From assembly GCA_964454675.1 (NCBI GenBank), contig CAYVUB010000002.1, positions 1 through 64,000 on the forward strand: a DNA stretch of 64,000 nt. The letters run 5' to 3'. Source of the stretch: CAYVUB01 sp964454675. Its GTDB lineage: Bacteria > Bacteroidota > Bacteroidia > Flavobacteriales > Flavobacteriaceae. Made by a program: the position numbers and the translations under genes. This document shows, in pieces, positions 43,077 through 52,598 of this stretch (position 1 is its first letter; each line of letters starts with the position of its first letter). The notes under the pieces are model-generated. The model ran no database searches and was not told the DNA's origin. It saw only the letters and a list, made by a program, of their open reading frames with translations.

Positions 43077-44822
43077 ATGAAAAAAATGAAAAAAAATATC
43101 ATCTATTTGCTTGTAACATGTGTGGCATGTTTTACGGCAGTTTCGTGTGGAGATGACGACAATATGGATCCTGTAGGAAACTGGGATTTGACATCTCCTG
43201 TAATTATAGAGCCTTCGGTTTCCGAAATTGTACTTTCGGAAGATGCATCTTCTGAAGAATTCTTGTTTTCATGGCAGCCTGCGGTATCAAGTGCCGGTTA
43301 TCAAATACGGTATTCAGTAGTGTTGGATACTTTAGGAAGCACTGATTACGACACACCTATCCTTAAAGTGCAGTCAGACAACGTAGGAAGAGGGCTTTCA
43401 GTATCAATCAGCGCAACAGCTATTGATTTGGCATTATCGTATGCAGGTTATGCAGCCGGTGAAAATGCAGTTGTAGAATGGGCTGTTGTTGCCGAATGTT
43501 TAGACAGACAGGCTACAGATGTTGCAGGCATTACATTTAAACGTTTTGAAACCGAATATCTGCCTACAACGCTATACTTGTCGGGAACAGCTACCGAAAA
43601 CGGATCAGAGTTGGCAAATGCAATTCCGTTGCGTGCGTTGACTAATGCCGATGGTGAGCTGACTTATGAATTTGAAACTTACACCACACTTAATGCCGGA
43701 GGAAACTTTAAATTCTATAGCCAGCCATCATTACCTGCGCATATTTATGGCGGCGGTAACGGTACGGTTGTAAAATCGGGCAGCCCCATTACCGTACAAG
43801 AAACTGCTGTTTACAGAATAAAAGTTGATTTATTGAACAATACCTATTCATTACTGGAGATAGAAAAATGGAGTATCGTTGGAGGTGTTATCCCGGGAGG
43901 CTGGGGCGGTGATGAGCCTTTGACATACATTGGTGGCGGTAAATGGCAGGGAGATTTCTCATTGAATCCCGGTGGTTTTGTGTTTAGAGCTAATGGCAAT
44001 TGGGGCTATCTTTTAAAACGTATTCAAGGAACAGCCAATGCACTTTATATGGAAGCTGAAAGTGGTGCAGCCGGTATCAGCATTGAAGACATACCATTGG
44101 ATGAGGGAGGTAATTATACCGTTACGCTCAATTTGTCTTCAGCTCCTTATACCTACACTATGGAAATTGAAGATAGCGGCATAGAGCCACCGTCATCTAT
44201 TCCGGATGCATTGTATTTATTAGGAAATGGCGGTGTAGTGGTAACATTCAATAATGACGGAAGCGGTGTGTTTACAACACCTCATTATGTAGCTTTACAA
44301 GCTTCTGTAGCTTATCAGCTTAACAGTAGTGAAGATGGCAGTGGAACAAGTTATGTAATTACAAGTGCGCTTGGAGAAACAGATACACCTAATACTGATG
44401 CTGTATTTGGCAATATCAATTTTGGTGAAGGCGCATCATCTATTCAGGTAGTTACCGACCAGATGTACACAATGTCATTCAATTTCAATACAGGAGGTGC
44501 TTCCTGGAAATATTACAACCTCAAATTATTCCATTGGGATGAAGTAGGCGGTGGCTGGGATAGCCGTAACGAATTCCCTATGACGTATGTGCATCCGTAC
44601 AAATTTACAACCACACAGTCCTTGCAGGCAGGATATCACATGAAGTTCAATTCGCCTTGGGATATTCAGTTTGGAGCAGATAATCCGAGTGCTATGAGCG
44701 GTACTATGACCAATAATGGTGGCTCTAATTTTAATAATATTACATCATCCGGAACGTATCAGGCAAATATAGAAGTCGCCAATACGTACGCTACCGGTAC
44801 ATACCAATTTATAAGCCAGTAA
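43077..44822 (+). CDS. SusE/SusF-like surface glycan-binding protein
   Basis: 581 aa. Signal ends in a lipobox-like AVSCGDDD (Cys24), with acidic residues typical of surface export. A SusE N-terminal domain (about 40-165; SFTW-like EFLFSWQPAVSSAGYQI) is followed by tandem Ig-/starch-binding-like beta modules, each with a pattern of LYLSGTAT or LYLLGNGG then FKFYSQP or YKFTTTQSL; I count three to four. No catalytic motif. It probably binds the glucan for the SusCD complex. 10 nt after the first GH30 gene. An alternative start is the ATG 9 nt later. A strong hairpin follows the stop. Confidence 0.85.
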   Translation: MKKMKKNIIYLLVTCVACFTAVSCGDDDNMDPVGNWDLTSPVIIEPSVSEIVLSEDASSEEFLFSWQPAVSSAGYQIRYSVVLDTLGSTDYDTPILKVQSDNVGRGLSVSISATAIDLALSYAGYAAGENAVVEWAVVAECLDRQATDVAGITFKRFETEYLPTTLYLSGTATENGSELANAIPLRALTNADGELTYEFETYTTLNAGGNFKFYSQPSLPAHIYGGGNGTVVKSGSPITVQETAVYRIKVDLLNNTYSLLEIEKWSIVGGVIPGGWGGDEPLTYIGGGKWQGDFSLNPGGFVFRANGNWGYLLKRIQGTANALYMEAESGAAGISIEDIPLDEGGNYTVTLNLSSAPYTYTMEIEDSGIEPPSSIPDALYLLGNGGVVVTFNNDGSGVFTTPHYVALQASVAYQLNSSEDGSGTSYVITSALGETDTPNTDAVFGNINFGEGASSIQVVTDQMYTMSFNFNTGGASWKYYNLKLFHWDEVGGGWDSRNEFPMTYVHPYKFTTTQSLQAGYHMKFNSPWDIQFGADNPSAMSGTMTNNGGSNFNNITSSGTYQANIEVANTYATGTYQFISQ

Positions 44823-44842
44823 ATTATTTGAGTTAGTCAATC

Positions 44843-44880
44843 TTAAGCAGATGGTCGTCAAAAGCCATCTGCTTAATTTT
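44843..44880 (+). terminator. Intrinsic terminator or attenuator inside the PUL
   Basis: Perfect 12-bp arms TTAAGCAGATGG (44843-44854) and CCATCTGCTTAA (44865-44876), then TTTT. It lies 20 nt after the SusE/F-like stop and 12 nt before the next GH30 start, so it should reduce expression of the last two genes relative to susCD. Confidence 0.75.
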
Positions 44881-44891
44881 AAACAAAAATT

Positions 44892-46313
44892 ATGAAAAAA
44901 TATATAAATCAAGCAGTCACCTCTATATTGGCAATGGCTGCTTTAAGTTTTACGGCTTGCAGCAATCTACCCGATAAACAATTAAAAGGAAATGTTTGTA
45001 TTACCACAGCCGATAAAACAAAGCTATTGGAGGTTTCTGTCATAAAACCGGCAGTTGCTTCCCAATCGACACCTGTTATTACCATCGATACAACGGTAAC
45101 GTATCAGGAAATGGACGGTTTTGGGTTTACGCTTACCGGTGGTAGTGCTATGCACATCAGCAGGATGGACGAGCCACATCAACAGAAATTGTTACAGGAA
45201 CTGTTCGGATTATCAAAAAATGATATAGGCATCAGTTATTTAAGGCTTAGTATAGGAGCATCCGACTTGAATGAAGCACCATATTCCTATAACGATTTGC
45301 CCAAAGGCGAAACCGATACCGCACTGGAACGTTTTTCTTTAGCAGAAGATACACTGTATGTCATCCCTATATTGCAGAAAATATTAAAGATTAATCCCGA
45401 TATTAAATTAATGGGGTCGCCATGGAGCCCTCCGGCATGGATGAAAACCAATGAAGACACCCGAGGTGGTGAGTTAAAATCCGAATACTATCAGGTTTAT
45501 GCCGATTATTTTGTAAAATACATCAATGCGTATGCTGCTCACGGTATTACCATTGATGCTGTAACCATCCAAAATGAACCGTTAAATCCCAAAAATAACC
45601 CGAGTTTGGTTATGGAAGCTGAACCTCAGGCGGTATTTATAAAAAATCATTTAGGACCAACGTTTGAAAAGGAAAACATTCGCACAAAAATAGTATTGTA
45701 CGACCACAATGCCGATCGACCCGATTACCCGATAACCATTCTCAACGATCCCGAAGCGGCAAAATATGTTGACGGTTCGGCGTTTCATTTGTATGGTGGT
45801 ACAATAGGCGCTTTGTCACAGGTACATGAAGCATATCCTGATAAACATCTGTACTTTACAGAGCAGTGGATTAGTGCGCCCGGCGATTTTCCAAACGATC
45901 TTGCCTGGCATACAGAACAACTTATGATTGGTGCACCACGCAACTGGTGTAAAAACGTTTTAGAGTGGAACATTGCTGCAAATTCGCAACATAAACCATT
46001 TACAGATCGTGGAGGATGCGATAGATGCCTTGGCACTGTTACCATTGATGGAAACACTGTTGTCAGGAATCCGGCGTATTATATCGTGGCACAGGTATCT
46101 AAGTTTGTCCGTCCGGGTTCGGTGCGGATTGCTTCCAATATGACAGACAGTTTCCCTAATGTTGCTTACAAAACACCCGAAGGTACTATAGTAGTGCTTG
46201 TTTTTAACAAATCAGGGAAGGACGAAACCGTTACACTCCGCAAAGGCGACAAGGATGTTACCGTATCATTGCCGCTGGGCGCCGTAGGAACTTATACATT
46301 GACATCCAAATAA
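44892..46313 (+). CDS. Second GH30 family glycoside hydrolase, lipoprotein
   Basis: 473 aa, a paralogue of the first GH30 (shared blocks such as SPWS-PAWMKT, YADYFVKYINAYAA-GITIDAVT, GSAFH and YFTE). Lipoprotein Cys23 (SFTACSNLPD). Acid/base Glu229 in TIQNEP, nucleophile Glu324 in LYFTEQW. After the nucleophile the loop differs (QWISAPGDF in place of ISGGNWS), and the lipidated N-terminus has no acidic export residues, so it may face the periplasm and prefer a different chain end. Preceded by a hairpin, then 8 nt from the GH3 gene. Confidence 0.92.
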   Translation: MKKYINQAVTSILAMAALSFTACSNLPDKQLKGNVCITTADKTKLLEVSVIKPAVASQSTPVITIDTTVTYQEMDGFGFTLTGGSAMHISRMDEPHQQKLLQELFGLSKNDIGISYLRLSIGASDLNEAPYSYNDLPKGETDTALERFSLAEDTLYVIPILQKILKINPDIKLMGSPWSPPAWMKTNEDTRGGELKSEYYQVYADYFVKYINAYAAHGITIDAVTIQNEPLNPKNNPSLVMEAEPQAVFIKNHLGPTFEKENIRTKIVLYDHNADRPDYPITILNDPEAAKYVDGSAFHLYGGTIGALSQVHEAYPDKHLYFTEQWISAPGDFPNDLAWHTEQLMIGAPRNWCKNVLEWNIAANSQHKPFTDRGGCDRCLGTVTIDGNTVVRNPAYYIVAQVSKFVRPGSVRIASNMTDSFPNVAYKTPEGTIVVLVFNKSGKDETVTLRKGDKDVTVSLPLGAVGTYTLTSK

Positions 46314-46321
46314 TACAAAAT

Positions 46322-48628
46322 ATGAATAACACCATCCTATTATTTTACGTTATGGTTCTTATAGTACCATCTCTCTCGTTACAGGCACAAGAGCGTGATG
46401 TCATAGAACAAAAGATAGAGGCATTGCTTCAAGAAATGACACTTGAAGAAAAAGTAGGGCAGATGACTCAAATTACCCTCGATGTGATAACCAACGGTCC
46501 CAACCGCCTGTCAAGCTATGAACCTGTAACGCTTAGTAAATCTGATTTGGAACGAGCTTTGGGTGACTACAAAATAGGTTCGGTACTTAATACTGCCAAT
46601 AACCGTGCATTGAGTCGTGAAAAATGGCACGAATTGATATCACAAATGCAGGAAACTACCGAAAAAAACCGCCTTAAAATCCCGATAATTTATGGTGTAG
46701 ATCAAATACACGGCGCAACCTATACCATTGGTGCTACCATGTTTCCGCAGCAGATAGGTCAGGGAGCTTCCCGTAATCCCAAACTGGTACGTGAGGCAGG
46801 ACGTATTACAGCTTATGAAACCCGTGCCAGTAATATTTCGTGGAATTTTTCTCCGGTATTGGACTTGGGTATCGACCCTCGTTTTTCACGTATGTGGGAA
46901 ACTTATGGTGAAGACCCATACCTTATATCGGTTTTAGGGCATGAAGCAGTAAAAGGCTACGAAGGTGATGACAATACTATCGGGCATCCACATCACGTAG
47001 CATCCAGTTTAAAACATTATTTGGGCTACCATGCCGTGATTTCAGGAAAAGACCGCACGCCGTCTTACATTCCGGAGTCGGCATTGCGGGAATATCACTT
47101 GCCACCGTTTGAAGCTGCTGTTAAAGCCGGAGCGCATACCGTAATGGTTAATTCCGGTATTATCAACGGTATTCCGGTACATGCCGATTATAATCTGATA
47201 ACCAAATTGCTGAAAGAAGAATTAGGGTTTCAAGGATTGGTAGTAACCGACTGGCAGGATATTGAAAACCTGCACCGTCGTGATAAAGTGGCGGCAACAC
47301 CCAAAGAAGCCGTGATGATGTCTGTTAATGCCGGTATCGATATGTCCATGGTGCCATACCACTACGAAGTATTTTTTAACAGTTTGGTTGAACTGGTTAA
47401 GGAAGGCAAAGTCAAGCAATCCCGCGTGGATGATGCCGTAAGACGCATTTTGCGGGTAAAATTCAAACTCAATTTGTTTGAAACACCCAACACCCATTAT
47501 GTCGATTATCCCGAGTTTGGAAGTAAAGCTTTTGAAAAAGCTGCCTATACGATGGCTGCCGAGTCTATCACGCTTTTGAAGAATGAAAGCAACATCCTTC
47601 CGCTTAAAAAGGATATTAAAGTATTGGTAACGGGACCTAATGCCAACAGCATGCGTACACTTAACGGAGCTTGGACGTATTCATGGCAGGGCGAAAAAGT
47701 AGAAGAGTTTGCCCAAAACTATACTACTATTCTTGAAGCTCTTCAGAATAAAATAGGGGAAAAGAATGTTACCTATGTACCGGGCGTGAGTTACAACCAT
47801 CAAGGGCACTATTACGAACAGGATTTTGACCGTATAGAAGATGCTGTTAAAGCTGCCGCAACAGTAGATGCGGTTATTTTGTGTTTGGGAGAAAATACTT
47901 ATACCGAAAAACCCGGTGACCTTAATGATTTGTACATAAATGATAAGCAGGCCGAACTGGCACAGCGTATTGCTGCTGCCGGAACACCGGTTATACTGGT
48001 GCTTAATGAAGGGCGACCAAGAATTATAAGTAAGTTTGAACCTCAGATGAAAGCCGTGATACAGGCCTATCTTCCGGGGAATTTTGGTGGAGATGCCTTG
48101 GCAGATATTCTTTTTGGTGATGTGAATCCTTCAGGGAAATTGCCTTATACCTATCCGCGTTTTCCTAATGCAACGATTCCGTATATTCACAAACCGTCGG
48201 AAGAACAGAAAAAAGCCGAAGGTGTTTATGATTATGAAGCCGATTACAATCCGCAATACCATTTTGGACACGGACTGAGTTATACCACTTTTGCATATTC
48301 GGGATTAAAAATATCCCAAACGTCTGTGTCAAAAACTCAGGAACTTCAGGTTCAGGTAACTGTTACCAATACGGGAACACGTGCCGGTAAAGAAACCGTA
48401 GAACTTTATACCAGTGATTTGTATGCCAGCCGTATTACGCCCGATGTAAAGCGTTTGCGCCGTTTTGAAAAAATACATCTTAATCCCAAAGAAAGTAAAA
48501 CCGTAACGTTTAAAATTACTGCCAGTGATTTGATATATTACGATAACAAAGGCGAAGCCATTCTGGAAGCAGGTGACTTTGAAGTGTTAATAGCCAACCA
48601 GAAACAACAGTTTACCCTAACGGACTAA
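46322..48628 (+). CDS. GH3 beta-glucosidase (BglX-type)
   Basis: 768 aa, periplasmic or secreted: signal peptide to about residue 23 (LQAQ). GH3 N-terminal barrel with the substrate loop MFPQQIGQGASRNPKLVREAG, KHYLGY (Lys231-His232) and nucleophile Asp310 in GLVVTDWQD. The C-terminal alpha/beta sandwich (about 415-620; GPNANSMRTLNGAW) supplies the acid/base region, and a fibronectin-III-like domain closes the protein (about 665-768). It likely cleaves oligosaccharides produced by the GH30s to glucose. Last gene of the locus, ended by a terminator. Confidence 0.94.
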   Translation: MNNTILLFYVMVLIVPSLSLQAQERDVIEQKIEALLQEMTLEEKVGQMTQITLDVITNGPNRLSSYEPVTLSKSDLERALGDYKIGSVLNTANNRALSREKWHELISQMQETTEKNRLKIPIIYGVDQIHGATYTIGATMFPQQIGQGASRNPKLVREAGRITAYETRASNISWNFSPVLDLGIDPRFSRMWETYGEDPYLISVLGHEAVKGYEGDDNTIGHPHHVASSLKHYLGYHAVISGKDRTPSYIPESALREYHLPPFEAAVKAGAHTVMVNSGIINGIPVHADYNLITKLLKEELGFQGLVVTDWQDIENLHRRDKVAATPKEAVMMSVNAGIDMSMVPYHYEVFFNSLVELVKEGKVKQSRVDDAVRRILRVKFKLNLFETPNTHYVDYPEFGSKAFEKAAYTMAAESITLLKNESNILPLKKDIKVLVTGPNANSMRTLNGAWTYSWQGEKVEEFAQNYTTILEALQNKIGEKNVTYVPGVSYNHQGHYYEQDFDRIEDAVKAAATVDAVILCLGENTYTEKPGDLNDLYINDKQAELAQRIAAAGTPVILVLNEGRPRIISKFEPQMKAVIQAYLPGNFGGDALADILFGDVNPSGKLPYTYPRFPNATIPYIHKPSEEQKKAEGVYDYEADYNPQYHFGHGLSYTTFAYSGLKISQTSVSKTQELQVQVTVTNTGTRAGKETVELYTSDLYASRITPDVKRLRRFEKIHLNPKESKTVTFKITASDLIYYDNKGEAILEAGDFEVLIANQKQQFTLTD

Positions 48629-48648
48629 CAACAGCTGGATTTAATAGC

Positions 48649-48684
48649 AAAAAAACGGAACACCGATAGGTATTCCGTTTTTTT
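48649..48684. terminator. Bidirectional terminator after the PUL
   Basis: A-run then CGGAACACC, loop GATA, GGTATTCCG then a T-run; nine-pair stem with one mismatch plus A-T extension. It lies between the GH3 stop (48628) and the convergent nhaA stop (48759). Confidence 0.8.
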
Positions 48685-48758
48685 AAATCAAAAAATCAGT
48701 TTTTTACATTAAGATTCGCTTGATTGTAGGTGTATCATGAAATTAAACTTTCAGACCC

Positions 48759-50075
48759 TCATTTCTTGTTTAACACCAAATAACCCAAAGCACCTCCAAT
48801 AATTGATGCCGTGAAAATACCTATTTTGGCTTGGGTCATATACGTTTCATTGGTAAATGCGAGCGATGTTACAAACAATGACATTGTAAACCCAATAGAT
48901 GCCAGCAAGCCAAGCCCAAACAGGTTTTTAACGGTCATACCATCCGGAAACGGGGCGATTTTCAGTTTTATAAATAGCAGCGTAAATCCCACAACACCTG
49001 TAACTTTTCCCAATAAAAGCCCGAGAGCTACACCCAGAGCAATGTTTGTGCTGAACAACTGTTCGGTATCAATGGCAACGGAAACGCCTGCATTTGCCAA
49101 AGCGAAAATAGGGATGATAATAAACGTCACAAACGGATGCATGGCGTGTTCCAAACGTTGTAATGGCGGTATCGCTTTGTTGGTGTCTTTTTTTACGTCT
49201 TCCAGAATATGCAGCTGTTCGTTGGTTAATGTCGGGATGCTGTCATTAGGGTCAACAGCTTTGAACTTTGTCAGATAGTTTTGAATTTTGCTGATATAAG
49301 AGTTTTCTTTTAATCTCACATCGGCAGGAATGGTAAATGCCGCAAGAACCGCCGCAATTGTGGCATGAACTCCCGAAAGTAAAAATGCTGTCCAAACCCC
49401 TGCAATTCCTATGATGGCATAAAATAAAATGTTTCGTATGCCCATTTTATTTCCCAGATACATTATCAAAATGAACCCTAAACCTATGGAAAGATTCAAA
49501 AGTGAAATTTCTGAAGTATAAAACAGTGCAATGACCAATACGGCTCCCAAATCGTCCACAATGGCGAGTGCCGTTAAAAACACTTTTAACGATAACGGAA
49601 TTTTGCTTCCTAATAAGTACAGCACTCCTAAAGCAAACGCAATGTCTGTAGCCATAGGAATTCCCCAGCCGCTGCCGGCTTCTCCCGATGGATTTAATGC
49701 AAAATAAATAAGAGCCGGTACCAACATACCTCCAAATGCGGCAGCTATGGGCAGCAATGCTTTTCTCGGGTTGGAAAGTTCGCCACCTACAATTTCTCTT
49801 TTAAGCTCAAGCCCGACTACAAAAAAGAAAATGGACATCAAGCCGTCATTTATCCAGTGATGAAGGTTGTAGCTCAAAAGGTTTTTTGCGTCAAACTGTA
49901 AGCTGAGCTTATGCTCAAAAAAGTGAAAGTAATGCTCGGCCCAAGGTGAGTTTGCGAGAACCAAAGCAATAATCACGCTTATCCCGAGTACAATACCTCC
50001 GGATTTTTCCTGCTGTATGAATTTTTGAACAGGATGGTTTACCTTGTCAATAGGATACTTTTTTTGTTCCGGCAT
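48759..50075 (-). CDS. nhaA: Na+/H+ antiporter NhaA
   Basis: 438 aa, 11-12 membrane segments. Family motifs: GLELKREIVGGELSNPRKA, GWGIPMATDIAFALGVLYLLG and the ion-binding aspartate pair in TALAIVDDLGAVLVIA (equivalent to Asp163/Asp164). A cytosolic loop (about 255-300; KFKAVDPNDSIPTLTNEQ) is longer than in E. coli, which is usual in Bacteroidota. The ATG lies 4 nt after a near-consensus box AAGATTTG (50080-50087). Keeps sodium and pH balance. Confidence 0.94.
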   Translation of the reverse strand: MPEQKKYPIDKVNHPVQKFIQQEKSGGIVLGISVIIALVLANSPWAEHYFHFFEHKLSLQFDAKNLLSYNLHHWINDGLMSIFFFVVGLELKREIVGGELSNPRKALLPIAAAFGGMLVPALIYFALNPSGEAGSGWGIPMATDIAFALGVLYLLGSKIPLSLKVFLTALAIVDDLGAVLVIALFYTSEISLLNLSIGLGFILIMYLGNKMGIRNILFYAIIGIAGVWTAFLLSGVHATIAAVLAAFTIPADVRLKENSYISKIQNYLTKFKAVDPNDSIPTLTNEQLHILEDVKKDTNKAIPPLQRLEHAMHPFVTFIIIPIFALANAGVSVAIDTEQLFSTNIALGVALGLLLGKVTGVVGFTLLFIKLKIAPFPDGMTVKNLFGLGLLASIGFTMSLFVTSLAFTNETYMTQAKIGIFTASIIGGALGYLVLNKK

Positions 50076-50079
50076 TATT

Positions 50080-50087
50080 CAAATCTT
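50080..50087 (-). promoter_or_regulatory. Possible -7 box of nhaA
   Basis: Minus strand AAGATTTG, one mismatch from TAnnTTTG, 4 nt before the ATG at 50075; same spacing as three other boxes in this window. Confidence 0.35.
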
Positions 50088-50135
50088 TTTAAATCACTAT
50101 CAGATAAACTACTTTCAGTAAGGATTTATTATACA

Positions 50136-51383
50136 TCAATTTTCCGGTTGGTATTTCTCCGCCGTCAGCTCCGCAATTTTGCAAATCACTTCGGTAGCTT
50201 TTATCATACTTTCAACAGGCACATATTCGTAACGCCCGTGAAAATTATGACCTCCGGCAAAAATATTAGGGCAAGGTAATCCCATATACGATAATTGCGA
50301 ACCGTCGGTGCCACCGCGAATGGCTTTAATTAAAGGCTTTATATCCAGTTGTTCCATAGCTTCTTCGGCAATATCAACAATGTGCATTACGGGCTCCACT
50401 TTTTCACGCATATTGAAATACTGGTCTTTTATCTCGATAGTGACCACTTCACGTTCGTATTGTGCATTCAATTCATCGGTAAGTTTTTGCATCATGTCTT
50501 TTCGGGCTTCAAAATGATTTTTGTCGTGGTCGCGAATGATGTAATGCAATGAGGTTTCATCCACAGTGCCTTCTATATGGTGTAAATGGAAAAAACCCTG
50601 ATAACCTTCGGTATGTTCCGGTGTTTCCAATCTTGGCAATGAATTGATAAACTCTGTCGCGATGTACATAGAGTTGATCATTTTGCCTTTGGCATAACCC
50701 GGATGTACGATTTTTCCTTTGATTTTCACACTTGCCGATGCGGCATTGAAATTTTCAAATTCCAATTCGCCAACCTGGCTGCCGTCCATCGTGTAAGCCC
50801 AATCGGCACCAAATTTTTCCACATCAAATTTATGTGCGCCGCGACCTATTTCTTCATCGGGTGTAAAACCTACTTTTATGGTACCGTGCTTGATTTCGGG
50901 ATGCTGAATCAAGTATTCCATTGCAGTCATAATCTCGGTAATTCCGGCTTTGTCATCGGCACCCAAAAGGGTTGTGCCATCGGTAGTAATCAATGTTTGA
51001 CCTTTATAAAGCAGCAAATCTTCAAAATAATCGGGCGATAACACAATGTCCTGTTCTGCATTTAAAATAATGTCTTTACCATCATAATTGTCAATAATCT
51101 GAGGTTTTACATTGGCTCCGGTAAAATCGGGTGACGTATCAAAATGTGAGATAAATCCAATCACGGGAACGTCGTGTTCCACATTGCTTGGCAGTGTTGC
51201 CATAATGTAGGCATTGTGGTCAATAGATACATCTTTCATGCCGATAGCAATCAATTCTTTGGTTAATGCGTGTGCCAAATCCCATTGTTTGGCGGTGCTT
51301 GGCGTGGTGTCTGATGCCGGATCGGATTCTGTATCAACGGTTACGTAACTTGTAAATCTATTGATTATATGTTGTTTATCTAT
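50136..51383 (-). CDS. pepT: Peptidase T (tripeptide aminopeptidase), M20 family
   Basis: 415 aa. Zinc and catalytic residues visible in HFDTSPDF (about 81-88), TTLLGADDKAGITEI (about 137-151), FTPDEEIGRGAH (about 173-184) and the C-terminal FAGGHNFHGRYEYVP. GGTDGSQLSYMGLPCPNIF is diagnostic of PepT. The frame is open to 51446, but a -7 box (51410-51417) sits there and the ATG at 51383 gives the family N-terminus MIDKQHIINRFTSYVTVDT. Releases the N-terminal residue from tripeptides in the cytosol. Confidence 0.95.
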   Translation of the reverse strand: MDKQHIINRFTSYVTVDTESDPASDTTPSTAKQWDLAHALTKELIAIGMKDVSIDHNAYIMATLPSNVEHDVPVIGFISHFDTSPDFTGANVKPQIIDNYDGKDIILNAEQDIVLSPDYFEDLLLYKGQTLITTDGTTLLGADDKAGITEIMTAMEYLIQHPEIKHGTIKVGFTPDEEIGRGAHKFDVEKFGADWAYTMDGSQVGELEFENFNAASASVKIKGKIVHPGYAKGKMINSMYIATEFINSLPRLETPEHTEGYQGFFHLHHIEGTVDETSLHYIIRDHDKNHFEARKDMMQKLTDELNAQYEREVVTIEIKDQYFNMREKVEPVMHIVDIAEEAMEQLDIKPLIKAIRGGTDGSQLSYMGLPCPNIFAGGHNFHGRYEYVPVESMIKATEVICKIAELTAEKYQPEN

Positions 51384-51409
51384 CATTTTGGATGAGGTTT
51401 TAAAGCTTT

Positions 51410-51417
51410 CAAAGGTA
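51410..51417 (-). promoter_or_regulatory. -7 promoter box of pepT
   Basis: Minus strand TACCTTTG, perfect TAnnTTTG, 26 nt before the ATG. It is 47 bp from the divergent pyrD box. Confidence 0.6.
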
Positions 51418-51439
51418 GTATTAATTTTGAAATGAAATC

Positions 51440-51472
51440 TTGACATTTTTTAACAAATGTGACTTATTTTTG
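51440..51472 (+). promoter_or_regulatory. Promoter of pyrD
   Basis: TTG at 51440-51442, 22-nt spacer, TATTTTTG at 51465-51472, perfect -7 box, 16 nt before the ATG at 51489. Confidence 0.6.
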
Positions 51473-51488
51473 CACAAACTTCCTGTGT

Positions 51489-52514
51489 ATGTACAAACTG
51501 CTTATCCGTCCCGTACTTTTTCTGTTTGACCCTGAAAAGGTACATTATTTTACATTTTCGTTTTTGCGTTTTGTCAATAAGATTCCGTTTGTTTCGGGAA
51601 TTATCAGCAATTGTTATGCGGTAAATGACAAACGACTGGAACGGCAGTTATTCGGATTGACCTTTAAAAATCCGGTGGGATTGGCGGCAGGATTCGATAA
51701 GGATGCGAAGTTATTCAATGAGTTAAGCAACTTTGGTTTCGGGTTTATCGAAATAGGTACCTTGACACCAAAACCACAAGACGGAAACCCGAAAAAACGG
51801 TTGTTCCGGCTGAAAGAAAATAATGCCATCATCAACCGTATGGGGTTTAATAACGGTGGTGTTTTTGAAGCTGTTGAACGGCTTAAAACCAATAAAAACG
51901 TACTTATAGGCGGAAATATAGGGAAAAATAAAGCAACACCCAATGAAGAGGCTATTTCAGATTATGAAATTTGTTTTGACGCTTTGTATGATGTGGTTGA
52001 TTATTTTGTAGTGAATGTAAGCAGCCCGAATACGCCCAATTTAAGAGCCTTGCAGGATAAAGAACCTCTTACGAATTTACTTCAAACGTTACAGGATAAA
52101 AACCAAACCAAGCCTAAACAAAAACCTATTTTACTGAAAATCGCTCCCGATTTGACCAACGAGCAGTTACTGGATATTATCGATATTGTCAAGGACACCA
52201 AAATTGCAGGTGTGATTGCGACCAATACGACGATTTCCAGAGAAAACCTGAAGCCTGAACATCATCCCGAAGTTGTACAGGAAACCGGCGGATTGAGTGG
52301 AAAGCCGTTAACCAATCGCTCTACGGAAGTGATTCGATTTTTATCTGAAAAAAGTAATAAGGCGTTCCCTATTATTGGTGTTGGCGGTATTCATTCGGCG
52401 GAAGATGCTCTTGAAAAATTAGAAGCCGGAGCGAGTCTGGTGCAGCTTTATACAGGATTTATTTATGAAGGACCGAAGTTGGTAAAGGACATTAACAGAA
52501 GGTTGTTGAGGTAG
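51489..52514 (+). CDS. pyrD: Dihydroorotate dehydrogenase (quinone), class 2
   Basis: 341 aa, FMN enzyme of pyrimidine synthesis that passes electrons to membrane quinone. The N-terminal helix region MYKLLIRPVLFLFDPEKVHYF binds the membrane, in the class 2 pattern. FMN and substrate motifs: NPVGLAAGFDKDA, EIGTLTPKPQ, NRMGFNN and VNVSSPNTPNLR (catalytic Ser), then IGVGGIHSAEDALEKLEAGASLVQLYTG. The frame is open to 51459, but the -7 box at 51465-51472 excludes it. Divergent from pepT. Confidence 0.95.
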   Translation: MYKLLIRPVLFLFDPEKVHYFTFSFLRFVNKIPFVSGIISNCYAVNDKRLERQLFGLTFKNPVGLAAGFDKDAKLFNELSNFGFGFIEIGTLTPKPQDGNPKKRLFRLKENNAIINRMGFNNGGVFEAVERLKTNKNVLIGGNIGKNKATPNEEAISDYEICFDALYDVVDYFVVNVSSPNTPNLRALQDKEPLTNLLQTLQDKNQTKPKQKPILLKIAPDLTNEQLLDIIDIVKDTKIAGVIATNTTISRENLKPEHHPEVVQETGGLSGKPLTNRSTEVIRFLSEKSNKAFPIIGVGGIHSAEDALEKLEAGASLVQLYTGFIYEGPKLVKDINRRLLR

Positions 52515-52598
52515 CGGTTTTTTGTTGATTTGTATAAAATATCGGATTACTCTGTATGATTAAAAATATTATATTTTGTGGTTATAACCCTAAAATAT

